The notes under the pieces: generated by a model
Told to the model about the DNA's origin: nothing
The model's input: only the letters and a program-made list of their open reading frames with translations
Databases searched by the model: none
Assembly (NCBI RefSeq): GCF_030316605.1
Contig: NZ_CP127039.1
Coordinates: 1,302,001-1,366,000 of the forward strand
DNA from: Spiroplasma ixodetis Y32
GTDB lineage: Bacteria > Bacillota_I > Bacilli_A > Mycoplasmatales > VBWQ01
Direction: 5' to 3'
Length of the DNA: 64,000 nt
Translations under genes and position numbers: made by a program
Part shown: positions 53,236-64,000 of the stretch, piece by piece
Position numbering within the stretch: position 1 is the stretch's first letter
Layout of the letters: each line of letters starts with the position of its first letter

Positions 53236-54080
53236 ATGAAAACAAAAAAGAATTCAGAACAAACACCTTTATTAAATAAAAATAACAATAATTACAATGC
53301 AATCAAAAGTCAAGATCAACCTTCAACAAGTCAAGAACATGTTAATGGATATCATCAAGAAAATTTAGAAGTTAGAAATGAAAACAATATTAATTACACA
53401 AGAACAGAAAGTCAAGATCAATTTTCAACAAGCGATGAAGAAGAGTGAATAAATGATACTAATAGTCGTTATGGTGGAATAACACAAAAAAAATTAGATA
53501 TTAATGGACGTTGAAAATATCGTACGAGATTTGAACCTGGTGTAGTATATTCTAGTATAATGATTCATGAAAATGTTATTGATATTTCTAATGATTTAAA
53601 ATGACAGAAAACTATTCGTTTGAAAAACGGTAGAGTGATTTTAGAATTATCAAATTTAGATGAAAATAATCAATTTGAACAAAAATTTAAAATATATGAA
53701 AATGAAAATGCATACCTTAGTGATTTAAAATCACTAGATTTAAGTACTTTTACAGAAATAAAACAAAAAACACCTATTAATTGATATTTTATTATCGCTG
53801 CATTAGGAATTATTCCTATTGTTGTGTTTGCACGAACTACACAAAGAGTATTTTCAGTTAATATTACAGATAATAAACCTCATCCATCTAATGATTGAAT
53901 AACTAATATTCTTGACTTTACTAATGAAAAAACAAAATATAATCTTATGATGGCAAGTGCTGATATTATTTTTAGTCTTCTTACTGGTGAAATTTTTAAA
54001 TGATCGCGTAAGGTTATTAGTCCTTGTTGTCAAAGTAGAAGTGTTGCTAATTCACCTGTTAATAATTCATATTTTATTAA

Positions 54081-55021
54081 GGCTTTTCTCCCTTTATGTA
54101 CTATTTTTAAATTTTATCACATAAATGCTGAGAAAAGCCTATCTACGGACTTCTCCCCACATTTTTAAATGAAACATAGCATTACAGTTCCAAAAGTAGG
54201 TATCTTGTTGAATTTATATGCAGCTTCTTTGGCATATAAATGAACATGATGTTTTGCAACTTTGATATGTGTTTTAAATGTTCTTCGTATATGTTTTCAT
54301 ACTGATTCAATTTGATTGGTATTTACGCCAATTTTTGAAACATAACCATCTTGATGGTTAACTGTTTTGTGATTAGGGAAAAGTGATTTGAAATCACGAT
54401 ATCCTTTTCAAAAATCAGTATGTACATCACACTTTGAAGAAATATGGTTTCTTGCAAACTGCAAAAGATTTTTACTTTTTGCGTTTTTGATTACTTTCAC
54501 AATTAAATTATTGGTTGTTTTTTCATAAATCCCAACAATTAATGTTTTATTTATCAAAGATCTTCCTTGTTTTTTAAAACCCATATGTGAAAGATACATT
54601 TCATCCATTTGCACTATGCCCTCAACAATAAATTGATGTTCTTGTTTGGCAATACGATTTCTGATTTCATGACCCATTCTTCAAGCAGTTTTCAAAGTCA
54701 CACCCAATTCTTTTGCAACATCAGTTGATGTAATTCCATGTTTGGTGTTTATTCATCTAAAGATGAGATAAAATCAAAATCTCAAAGGTGTTTGTGACTT
54801 GTAAAAAATGGTGCCATGAAGAATACTAAATGTTTGATGACATTTCAAACATCTTATTCTTCTTAAATTAGAAGTATTCAAACTTGTTCAAGAACACATG
54901 ATACATTTGTTTTTCTTCAAACTTGCTATATATTTTAAACAATCCTGTTCTGTTTGAAAAGCATTGTTGAACTCATTCAATTTCATTGTTTCCTCCACAA
55001 GTACATGTGGGGAGAAGTCCG
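54081..55021 (-). mobile_element. IS1595-family element, copy G (inverted)
   Basis: This 941-bp copy on the minus strand is flanked by tttattaa at 54073-54080 and 55022-55029. It lies within the membrane-protein pseudogene. Confidence 0.9.
54165..54986 (-). CDS. IS1595-family transposase (copy G)
   Basis: Intact 273-residue frame. VHTDFWKGY has Phe for the usual Ser right after the second catalytic Asp, which might weaken activity. The rest is consensus, with NHQDG. Confidence 0.88.
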
Positions 55022-55753
55022 TTTATTAAATCATTAATTCATCTTTGATCAACATTTAGTAATCATGTAGTTGTTACTGCTGCTGCAATGTATTATACTC
55101 TTGATAGTTTTACTTGACCAAATTATGGTTGAAAATTAATTGATAAATTTAATATTTTATCTACTATTGCTAGACTTTATGCTATGACAACTATTAATAA
55201 TGGTTTTAAATGATCATTAAGTACATTAAATAATGAGTTTTAATTATCTGATAAGTTTAATTGTTGTTTAAATATTTTTAGTAAAATAGTTAATTTTATT
55301 AATGAATTATGTTACCCTTTAAAAGGTTTTATTGCACTTGTTAGTTTTGGTGCAATTACATTTAGTAGTAATGCACTTAAAACTTTAGCATCACTTGTTG
55401 CTGAAAATGGCTTTACAGATGGTTGTTCGATATTCCCTAATAAATTTTTACTTTAGGAATGTTGGGAACAGCTACAGCAATGTCAATAACAGATAGTGTA
55501 AATTTACAGTTAGATAATTATAAAAAACCACTATTACAACCAATTCTAAATGGAGCAAAATGAATTTGAACTAAAACAAAATCATGTTGTATAAATAATG
55601 AAAATGATAATGGATATGGTTCTATAAATAATGATAATGTTGAAGATGGAGTTGTTATTAATAATCCTAAAAATGATATAAAAGATTTATTAGAACAACA
55701 AGCAATAACTGAAGCAAAAAAACAAATTTAAATGGTTTATTTAAAAAATTTAA

Positions 55754-56697
55754 CGGACTTCTCCCCACATGTACTTGTGGAGGAAACAATGAAATTGAAT
55801 GAGTTCAACAATGCTTTTCAAACAGAACAGGATTGTTTAAAATATATAGCAAGTTTGAAAAAAAACAAATGTATCATGTGTTCTTGAACAAGTTTGAATA
55901 CTTCTAATTTAAGAAGAATAAGATGTTTGAAATGTCATCAAACATTTAGTATTCTTCATGGCACCATTTTTTACAAGTCACAAACACCTTTGAGATTTTG
56001 ATTTTATCTCATCTTTAGATGAATAAACACCAAACATGGAATTACATCAACTGATGTTGCAAAAGAATTGGGTGTGACTTTGAAAACTGCTTGAAGAATG
56101 GGTCATGAAATCAGAAATCGTATTGCCAAACAAGAACATCAATTTATTGTTGAGGGCATAGTGCAAATGGATGAAATGTATCTTTCACATATGGGTTTTA
56201 AAAAACAAGGAAGATCTTTGATAAATAAAACATTAATTGTTGGGATTTATGAAAAAACAACCAATAATTTAATTGTGAAAGTAATCAAAAACGCAAAAAG
56301 TAAAAATCTTTTGCAGTTTGCAAGAAACCATATTTCTTCAAAGTGTGATGTACATACTGATTCTTGAAAAGGATATCGTGATTTCAAATCACTTTTCCCT
56401 AATCACAAAACAGTTAACCATCAAGATGGTTATGTTTCAAAAATTGGCGTAAATACCAATCAAATTGAATCAGTATGAAAACATATACGAAGAACATTTA
56501 AAACACATATCAAAGTTGCAAAACATCATGTTCATTTATATGCCAAAGAAGCTGCATATAAATTCAACAAGATACCTACTTTTGAAACTGTAGTAATGCT
56601 ATGTTTCATTTAAAAATGTGGGGAGAAGTCCGTAGATAGGCTTTTCTCAGCATTTATGCGATAAAATTTAAAAATAGTACATAAAGGGAGAAAAGCC
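55754..56697 (+). mobile_element. IS1595-family element, copy H
   Basis: This 944-bp copy is flanked by aaatttaa at 55746-55753 and 56698-56705. It has a 3-bp in-frame insertion near the transposase end, shared with copy I only, and a gcgat variant in the tail also seen in copies E and I, so H and I are sister copies. Confidence 0.9.
55789..56613 (+). CDS. IS1595-family transposase (copy H)
   Basis: Intact 274-residue frame, consensus throughout except an extra Val near the C-terminus (ETVVMLCFI). Confidence 0.9.
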
Positions 56698-56806
56698 AAA
56701 TTTAATTCATTTAATATAAATGAAATCAATGAAACACAACCATCAGTAAGTGAGCATTTTTCAGATTCACGATATGCTGTGATGTAGTTTAGTTTAAATT
56801 AATATT

Positions 56807-56836
56807 AATCACTCTTTTTATAAGAGTGATTTTTTA
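56807..56836 (+). terminator. Terminator of the 53236 gene
   Basis: Stem aatcactctt / aagagtgatt with a 7-nt loop and a T6 run, 20 bp after the stop of the disrupted membrane-protein gene. Confidence 0.85.
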
Positions 56837-56911
56837 TGATTATATATTTTATTTTTTTAAAAAAATATATACTTTTCTTAGATATTTTTTAAGAGTTAGA
56901 AAAAAAAATAA

Positions 56912-57855
56912 CGGACTTCTCCCCACATGTACTTGTGGAGGAAACAATGAAATTGAATGAGTTCAACAATGCTTTTCAAACAGAACAGGATTGTTTAAAA
57001 TATATAGCAAGTTTGAAGAAAAACAAATGTATCATGTGTTCTTGAACAAGTTTGAATACTTCTAATTTAAGAAGAATAAGATGTTTGAAATGTCATCAAA
57101 CATTTAGTATTCTTCATGGCACCATTTTTTACAAGTCACAAACACCTTTGAGATTTTGATTTTATCTCATCTTTAGATGAATAAACACCAAACATGGAAT
57201 TACATCAACTGATGTTGCAAAAGAATTGGGTGCGACTTTGAAAACTGCTTGAAGAATGGGTCATGAAATCAGAAATCGTATTGCCAAACAAGAACATCAA
57301 TTTATTGTTGAGGGCATAGTGCAAATGGATGAAATGTATCTTTCACATATGGGTTTTAAAAAACAAGGAATATCTTTGATAAATAAAACATTAATTGTTG
57401 GGATTTATGAAAAAACAACCAATAATTTAATTGTGAAAGTAATCAAAAACGCAAAAAGTAAAAATCTTTTGCAGTTTGCAAGAAACCATATTTCTTCAAA
57501 GTGTGATGTACATACTGATTCTTGAAAAGGATATCGTGATTTCAAATCACTTTTCACTAATCACAAAACAGTTAACCATCAAGATGGTTATGTTTCAAAA
57601 ATTGGCGTAAATACCAATCAAATTGAATCAGTATGAAAACATATACGAAGAACATTTAAAACACATATCAAAGTTGCAAAATATCATGTTCATTTATATG
57701 CCAAAGAAGCTGCATATAAATTCAACAAGATACCTACTTTTGAAACTGTAGTAATGCTATGTTTCATTTAAAAATGTGGGGAGAAGTCCGTAGATAGGCT
57801 TTTCTCAGCATTTATGCGATAAAATTTAAAAATAGTACATAAAGGGAGAAAAGCC
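56912..57855 (+). mobile_element. IS1595-family element, copy I
   Basis: This 944-bp copy is flanked by aaaaataa at 56904-56911 and 57856-57863. It lies 215 bp from copy H, in the same direction. Confidence 0.9.
56947..57771 (+). CDS. IS1595-family transposase (copy I)
   Basis: Intact 274-residue frame with the extra Val. Substitutions are GVTLK to GATLK, QGRSLIN to QGISLIN, LFPNH to LFTNH and KHHVH to KYHVH, the most diverged of the intact copies. Confidence 0.88.
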
Positions 57856-57895
57856 AAAAATAATTTAAAATTTTATATTTGAAAGGAGTATTATT

Positions 57896-58043
57896 ATGGA
57901 TAAAAAAAGAATAGAAGAAGAAAAAAACACATGGAGAAGAAGCAAAGAAATGAAGAGAAGAATGTAAAAAAATAGAAAACGAGATGAAGATGCGAGAAGA
58001 ACAGTATAGAAAGAAAAATGAAACTAAAAAGAATTTATATTAG
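57896..58043 (+). pseudogene. Small charged coiled-coil protein, frameshifted
   Basis: ATG 57896 has an aaaggag ribosome-binding site. MDKKRIEEE leads into an A7 run, after which the frame must shift by one to read KKTHGEEAKKWREECKKIE and on to KKNLY-stop at 58043. About 49 residues, all helix. Like the small charged genes at 19295 and 29639. Function unknown. Confidence 0.45.
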
Positions 58044-58124
58044 GATTGAAAGTTATTTTCTAGTTTTAGTATCTTTAAAAATTTAAATTAAATTTAATAA
58101 ATTTTATATTTTTTAAATAGAAAT

Positions 58125-58168
58125 AACTAGTTAAAATAATTAAGTTTTAACTAGTTAAATTTTTTTTT
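58125..58168 (+). terminator. Terminator
   Basis: Stem aactagttaaaa / ttttaactagtt with an 8-nt loop and a T9 run. It ends plus-strand transcripts coming from the left. Confidence 0.85.
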
Positions 58169-58205
58169 AATTTAAAGATAAAGAATAAGATAAAACTTTA
58201 TAAAA

Positions 58206-59323
58206 TTATGTAGTAGATATTAAAGCTGGTTGATGACAAATTAAACTATGAATACCACTTTTATCAAGAATAAGTTCTCGAGCATCAAATAAAACAATTT
58301 GTTTATTATTAAATACATTTGTTTTTGATAAAATATCTAGAAGTTTAGTTTCACTTTCTTCATCATTGAAAATAGGAATAATAACAACTTTGTTACTTAT
58401 ATATAAGTTAAGATAACTAGTGACAAGTTTTTGATTTGCTAGGATACGATTATGATAAATGTTAAAATCAATCATTTTAATATCATCACTATTACGAACG
58501 TCATTTTTTGGTAAAGGAATTTTTATAATTTTATATTTTTTGTCATGAGCATTTATTGAATTTGATAATACATTTTAACAATTTTTAACAGCAAGATAAC
58601 GATCATCAATAGTATTTTCTGTTCAACTTAATAAAATAGTATTACTATCAACTATACACATGATATTATCTAATCTTCCTTTGGTTTCATCATATGGTAA
58701 TCCATAAGGTATTCAAATAATATTTACAACATTTAGATAGTCTTTTAAATATATTTCTATTTATTCTTGTTATAAATTAGGATTACGTTCTTGGCATAAA
58801 ATACCTTCATAACTAGCAAAAAAGTACCTTCACCATCTAACATAATCATGCTAGATTCTAAAATGATTGGTAGAAAATAGTAATCAATTTTTTGTAGTTC
58901 AAATATTTTGTATGCTACCATATCATCATCATTTCAAGGTGAATAAATACCTGCTATTTCTCCACCTCAAGCATTAAAATTAAATTTTAAGCCTCTAATA
59001 TTCTTTGTTTCTTTATTTTGAAGAAAGATTGGACCATAATCACGAATAAAGTAATCATTAGTAGACATTTCGATAATTGTAATATTTTTATTTAATAAAT
59101 TTCTAGCATTATTAAATTGATTTTTACTAACAATCATATTTACATGTTCATGTTCACTACTAATATTAGCAAGTTTACTTATTTTTTCTTGTGCTGGTTT
59201 AGCGCCTAATCTTCAATTATCAGTTCTTTCTGGTCATACCATTCAACATTGTTGATGTTCTAAAAATTCAGGAATAACATAAAAATCATCACTATTTGGT
59301 GTTGAATAAATTTTTTGTGCCAT
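58206..59323 (-). pseudogene. Agmatine deiminase, decayed
   Basis: From ATG 59323, [55 protein letters not shown] and FNAWGGE match agmatine deiminase/porphyromonas-type peptidylarginine deiminase. The frame breaks near 58825 (GEGTFL), has TAA codons near 58770 and 58760 and another near 58575. The last segment (KSGIHSLICHQPALI) has Ser where the catalytic Cys of the usual IHCIT motif would be. AguA makes N-carbamoylputrescine from agmatine. This copy is dead. Confidence 0.75.
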
Positions 59324-59463
59324 TAATAGTAGCTTTCCTTTCTTACTTAGTAGCTACTGAATAATTCCCTTATTTTATTGACGATTCCTTTTTTATTATA
59401 TTAATAATTTTATTTTTTTAAATAGTGTTTTATAGTAAGTATTAAATAATTATTATAAAAAAA

Positions 59464-60403
59464 CGGACTTCTCCCCACATGTACTTGTGGAGGAAACAAT
59501 GAAATTGAATGAGTTCAACAATGCTTTTCAAACAGAACAGGATTGTTTAAAATATATAGCAAGTTTGAAGAAAAACAAATGTATCATGTGTTCTTGAACA
59601 AGTTTAAATACTTCTAATTTAAGAAGAATAAGATGTTTGAAATGTCATCAAACATTTAGTATTCTTCATGGCACCATTTTTTACAAGTCACAAACACCTT
59701 TGAGATTTTGATTTTATCTCATCTTTAGATGAATAAACACCAAACATGGAATTACATCAACTGATGTTGCAAAAGAATTGGGTGTGACTTTGAAAACTGC
59801 TTGAAGAATGGGTCATGAAATCAGAAATCGTATTGCCAAACAAGAACATCAATTTATTGTTGAGGGCATAGTGCAAATGGATGAAATGTATCTTTCACAT
59901 ATGGGTTTTAAAAAACAAGGAAGATCTTTGATAAATAAAACATTAATTGTTGGGATTTATGAAAAAACAACCAATAATTTAATTGTGAAAGTAATCAAAA
60001 ACGCAAAAAGTAAAAATCTTTTGCAGTTTGCAAGAAACCATATTTCTTCAAAGTGTGATGTACATACTGATTCTTGAAAAGGATATCGTGATTTCAAATC
60101 ACTTTTCCCTAATCACAAAACAGTTAACCATCAAGATGGTTATGTTTCAAAAATTGGCGTAAATACTAATCAAATTGAATCAGTATGAAAACATATACGA
60201 AGAACATTTAAAACACATATCAAAGTTGCAAAACATCATGTTCATTTATATGCCAAAGAAGCTGCATATAAATTCAACAAGATACCTACTTTTGAAACTG
60301 TAATGCTATGTTTCATTTAAAAATGTGGGGAGAAGTCCGTAGATAGGCTTTTCTCAGCATTTATGTGATAAAATTTAAAATAGTACATAAAGGGAGAAAA
60401 GCC
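59464..60403 (+). mobile_element. IS1595-family element, copy J
   Basis: This 940-bp copy is flanked by taaaaaaa at 59456-59463 and 60404-60411. It separates the deiminase pseudogene from the rbfA terminator. Confidence 0.9.
59499..60320 (+). CDS. IS1595-family transposase (copy J)
   Basis: Intact 273-residue frame equal to the consensus of all copies, so the best candidate for an active source. Confidence 0.9.
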
Positions 60404-60426
60404 TAAAAAAATTTTAAATTTAAAAA

Positions 60427-60457
60427 ATTAAAATGAAATTATAAATCTCATTTTAAT
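60427..60457 (-). terminator. Terminator of the nusA-infB-rbfA operon
   Basis: Stem attaaaatga / tcattttaat with an 11-nt loop, 6 bp after the rbfA stop on the minus strand, followed by T-rich sequence. Confidence 0.8.
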
Positions 60458-60462
60458 TCTTT

Positions 60463-60822
60463 TTATTCATTTGAAGAATTACTATTTTTGATATTTTTTA
60501 ATATTTCTTCAATGTTTTTAACTCTAGTGTTGGTATTATCATATTTAAAGCGTAATTCTGGAACTTTATATTTATTACTTGTTTTAGCAAGTGCGCTTCG
60601 ACAAAAACCTTTCGCTTTTTCTAAAGCATTACTAATGGTTTTAATATCTAAATTATCTAAGTAAACTGTTCAATAAATGGTAGCATAACTGTTATCTTTT
60701 GTTATTTTTACATTAATAATATTGATATCTTTGAAAAGAATATTTTTTGATTCTTTTTTTAATATATTAGTAATTTCTTTTTTTAAGAAACTTTCTTGTT
60801 GTTCAAATTTAATGATAGACAT
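60463..60822 (-). CDS. rbfA: Ribosome-binding factor A
   Basis: 119 residues. Family pattern: start IIKFEQQESFLKKEITNIL, then INIINVKITKDNSYATIYW (strand pair), ALEKAKGFCRSALAK and VPELRFKYDNT with the C-terminal helix KNIEEILKNIKN. It is a KH-type factor needed for maturation of the 16S rRNA 5' end. It starts 1 nt after the infB stop. Confidence 0.9.
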
Positions 60823-60823
60823 C

Positions 60824-62653
60824 CTATTTTCTCTCCACTTCTTCTACTAAATATGATTCAATAATATCATTTTCTTTTAAGTCATTAAAATTTTTAATAG
60901 TAATACCGCATTGAGTTTCTTTTTTAGCAATTTTTAAATCATTTTTTTCATGTTTTAAACCACTGATTTCACCGTTATAAATAACAACATCATCACGAAT
61001 GATATGAACTTTGCTATTACGTTGAATGAAACCATTAATGACAACACAACCAGCAATTGTTCCTACTTTTGAAAAATGAAAAGTTTTAATAACTCGTGCT
61101 TGACCAAGAATTTTATCTTCATAATTTGGTTCTAATAAACCTTTAGCAGCTAATTCTAATTCTTCAGTTATTTTATAAATGATATTATGTAATCTAATTT
61201 CAACACCGGCATTGTTAGCAGCTTCACGAATAACATGATTGGGACGAACATTGAAACCATAAATAATACTTCCTGAAGTTTGAGCAAGTTTAATATCTGA
61301 TTCACTAATACCACCAATAGTTGCTCTAATAAACTTAACAGTAATATCATTAACATTAATTTTATTTACTGCTTGAACGATTGCTTGCACTGAACCTTGA
61401 GTATCTGCTCGTAAAATAACATTAATTTGTTTTAATTCACCTGTAGCAACATCTTGTGTTAAATTACCTAAACTAATTTGTCGATTATTTCTAATTTTAT
61501 TTGTTTCTTCTCTTTGTCGTACTAGTGCTACTTTTCTTGCTAATTTATCATTATTAAAAACAATAAAAGATTCACCAGGAGTAGGGGCTGTTTCAAATCC
61601 TAAAACTTGAACAGGCATTGAAGGTCCGGCTTTAGTAATTATTTTACCAGTATCATTAATAAGACGTTTAATTTTTCCTTTAACACTACCCGCAACTACA
61701 ATATCAGTAACTTTTAGTGTTCCACCTTGTATTAATAAAGTACAAATTGAACCAACATTTTTATCATGATGAGATTCGATAACAGTTCCATTAGCAAATC
61801 GATTTGGATTAGCATTTAGTTCTTTTAATTCAGCAATTACTAATATTGCTTCTAATAATTCATCAATTCCTTGATTTTTTAAAGCACTACCATAAACAAA
61901 AATAGTATCGCCACCTCATTCTTCACTAGTTAAATCACAATTAGCTAGTTCATTCATAATGCGATCAGTATTAACATTTGGTTTATCCATTTTATTAACA
62001 AAAACAATAATTGAAACACCAGCTACTTTTGCATGGTCAATTGCTTCACGAGTTTGTGGCATCACACCATCATCACCAGCAACTACTAGAACAACAATAT
62101 CAGTAATTTTAGAACCACGTGAACGCATTTCAGTAAATGCTTCATGACCTGGGGTATCAATAAAAGTAATTAATTTATTATTAGTTTTAATTTGATAAGC
62201 ACCAATATGTTGAGTAATACCACCGTGTTCTTGATTAGTAACTTTAGAATTACGGATAGTATCTAATAGTGTTGTTTTTCCATGATCAACATGGCCCATA
62301 ATTGTAACAACAGGTGGTCGAGTTACTAAATTTTTTTTATCATCTTCGAGATTAATATTTTCTAATAAGTTTTCATATGTTACCACTTTAGCTTTTTCAA
62401 AATCAATATTTCATTCCAAACAAAGTTCAAGCATTAATTCTTGAGTTAATATTTGATTTTGATTAAATAGTTTGCCTTGTTTCATGAAGTATTTAATAAT
62501 GTCAGTTACTGGATGATGCAATGCTTTAGCAAATTCTGAAATAGTTAATGGTTCGTTATATAAAAATACTCCTTTTTCATTAATTTGAAATGTTTTTTGT
62601 TTTAGTTGTTGATTAATATTTTGTGTTTGTTGAGATATTCGTTTTTTTGCCAT
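60824..62653 (-). CDS. infB: Translation initiation factor IF-2
   Basis: 609 residues from ATG 62653, chosen because aaagg lies 9 nt upstream; ATG 62659 is too close to it. A short IF2_N domain ([20 protein letters not shown]) is followed by the G domain: [14 protein letters not shown] (G1), [10 protein letters not shown] (G2), [15 protein letters not shown] (G3), NKMDKPN (G4), then domains II, III and the initiator-tRNA-binding C2 domain ending VEEVERK. It brings fMet-tRNA to the 30S subunit. Confidence 0.96.
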
Positions 62654-62680
62654 TTGCATCCCGCCTTTCGCTTGGGAAAA

Positions 62681-62971
62681 TTAATCTCAATTTTTTTTAA
62701 TTTCATTAATTAATTGTTCATAAAATTCATTTGGAATTTTTGTTTTTAATGCTCGTTCTAATGTCTTATTTTTAATAAGCAAAGGTATTAATTCAAGTTT
62801 AGGTTGTATGTAGGCACCTCGACCATTTTGTTTGCCAGTTTTATCAATGAATAATTGTCCTTCTTTATTAATAACAATTCTAATTAATTCACGTTTAGGT
62901 AAAATAGTATTTGTAACTATACATTTACGCATTGGTATTTTTTTACGTTGAATTAAAGGTATTTTATTCAT
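62681..62971 (-). CDS. rnpM: RNase P modulator RnpM (YlxR)
   Basis: 96 residues with the YlxR signature: RKKIPMRKCIVTNTILPKRE, LIRIVINKEGQLFID, TGKQNGRGAYIQP. YlxR/RnpM binds RNA and modulates RNase P. It lies between nusA and infB as in most Firmicutes and Mollicutes. Confidence 0.9.
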
Positions 62972-62989
62972 AACGACCTACTTTATTGT

Positions 62990-64000
62990 TTATTGATTTT
63001 TATTTTTTCATTGTATTTTTTTTAATAATTCAGATATAAACTTTTCATATTCACTTTCTTTAATATTACCATTTCAAGTAAATTTAATATTATTTTCATT
63101 TGCTTGTTCTAATGAAGTAATATTAATATTTCAGTGAGTTACACTGGCAACTAATTTAGCAGCCATACCATTTTTACCAATAGCTAATGATAATTGTTCA
63201 GTAGGAACAATAATATTTGCTTGTTTTTCTTCTTCATTAATATCAATTGAAATAACTTTAGCTGGTGTTAAAGCGTTAATTATATATTCTTTTATATTAG
63301 GATTTCAGGCAATAATGTCAATTTTTTCGCCACTTAATTCTTGCGTAATTAGTTTTGTTCTTTCGCCTTTTGGGCCAATACATGCACCAATACCATCAAT
63401 GCTTGGATCATGACTAACAATTGCAACCTTAGCTCTAATTCCAGGAATACGAGCAATATCTTTAACTTCGATTACACCTTGTGCGATTTCAGGAACTTCT
63501 AATTCTAGTAAACAACGTAAAAAATTAACGTGAGTTCTTGATGCTAAAATTTGACCATAGTTTTTATTTTTAATAATATCTTCAACATAAAATTTGATAT
63601 AAGTATTATTAGCGATTGGTTTATTTTTTGGTAAGATCTCACTAGGGATTTGATTTTGTTTTGGTAAGAAAGCATAGGCTCTACCAATTTTAATTAACAT
63701 ATAAGTTTTTTCAACGCTTTCAATAGTACCAATTAATATGTGATCTTTTTTATCAATAAATTCATCATAAATTGATGCTTTTTCTGCTTCACGAATTGAT
63801 TGTTTCACTACTTGAATAGCTTTAAAAATTGATAAACGAGAGAATTGATCACTAGGAATTATTTGCGTATATGTATCACCAATTGTTAAGCCGGGATTCT
63901 TTTTTTTAATAGTTGAAAGTGCAATTTCTAATTCAGGATCTTCAACTTTTGGAACAACAATTAAATCCTTTAAAATTTTAATAGTACCCTTATTTTGATC
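62990..64000 (-). CDS. nusA: Transcription factor NusA (5' part outside the window)
   Basis: The last 336 codons are present, reading in phase to base 64000 (DQNKGTIKILKDLIVVPKVE). It shows the S1 domain (DHILIGTIESVEKTYMLIKI), KH1 with IGACIGPKGERTKLI and KH2 with LSLAIGKNGMAAKLVASVTH, then a short Lys-rich end. NusA binds RNA polymerase and modulates pausing, termination and antitermination, which matters for the attenuation-type leaders noted here. It ends 18 bp before rnpM. Confidence 0.95.

Larger units (their letters stand above)
53236..56787 (+). pseudogene. Membrane protein with eukaryote-like N-terminal motifs, split by two IS1595 copies
   Basis: ATG 53236 has a strong ribosome-binding site. 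The polar N-terminus (NSEQTPLLNKN, twin SQDQPSTS and SQDQFSTSDEEE) is followed by a compact domain and membrane helices from about residue 183 (WYFIIAALGIIPIVVFA). IS1595 copy G splits the gene after NSPVNNSYFIK, and copy H near its end. Splicing them out shows further helices (LKGFIALVSFGAITFSSNAL), a TAA near 55241, a frameshift near 55455 and another at the A7 run 55715, and a tail ending SVSEHFSDSRYAVM. The full protein would be about 540-560 residues. No known family recognised. Confidence 0.6.

Noticed and set aside
3118..60403. Regularly recurring near-identical blocks that could suggest a CRISPR-like or recombination array
   Set aside because: Each is a 940-bp IS1595 copy with its own octamer duplication. 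No short spaced repeats or cas genes are present.

Overview
The window looks like a Spiroplasma chromosome of the citri/poulsonii/kunkelii type. The DNA is very A+T-rich and TGA must be read as tryptophan: pcrA, infB, nusA, thyA, folA, copA and mgtA only give full-length proteins when in-frame TGA is W. A filamentous plectrovirus (SpV1/SVTS2-like) provirus, UPF0236/ISLre2 remnants and heavy insertion-sequence load fit the same group. All gene ends below use the TGA=Trp code.

Layout. 1-10,460 is accessory DNA in decay: an IS481-type element with 15-bp target repeats, a broken small secreted protein, a two-gene tailed-phage remnant (portal-like gene plus a large gene cut by an IS), an IS3-type element, an ISLre2 remnant and a dead GH18 chitinase. 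10,700-19,500 is mostly intact chromosome (pcrA, RDD protein, glycosyltransferase, YhgE/Pip-like membrane protein, tpx). 19,290-29,910 holds coiled-coil proteins, a second IS3 copy, the KtrA/KtrB potassium pair, folD, a four-tRNA cluster (Asn, Glu, Lys, Leu) bracketed by two inverted IS1595 copies, a HAD phosphatase and small decayed genes. 30,450-32,747 is a copper P-type ATPase. About 32,893-39,780 is an apparently complete plectrovirus provirus, all on the minus strand, with intact Rep, coat, Zot-like ATPase and small membrane proteins. 40,414-50,346 carries engB, an Mg2+ P-type ATPase with a structured leader, a broken ankyrin-repeat gene, a TSUP transporter and a thyA-folA-plsC operon, followed by a second plectrovirus fragment. 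51,493-59,323 is a candidate host-interaction island (an intact DUF3626-like protein, a two-IS-disrupted membrane protein and a dead agmatine deiminase). 60,463-64,000 is the nusA-rnpM-infB-rbfA operon.

Ten copies of one IS1595-family element lie in the window (eight with an intact transposase). All have an 8-bp target duplication (one imperfect), and several sit inside genes that were already broken or broke afterwards. Most inactivated genes carry the same lesion: a single-base loss in a short A-run.

The most interesting new signal is regulatory. At least four genes for accessory or secreted-type proteins share a leader made of a TATAAT box, an AAGTTTTTAAC-like box and a terminator-shaped hairpin ending in CTTTTT, placed between promoter and ribosome-binding site. 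This looks like a common attenuation device. A second leader, before mgtA, has a small upstream ORF and a hairpin that covers the Shine-Dalgarno sequence.
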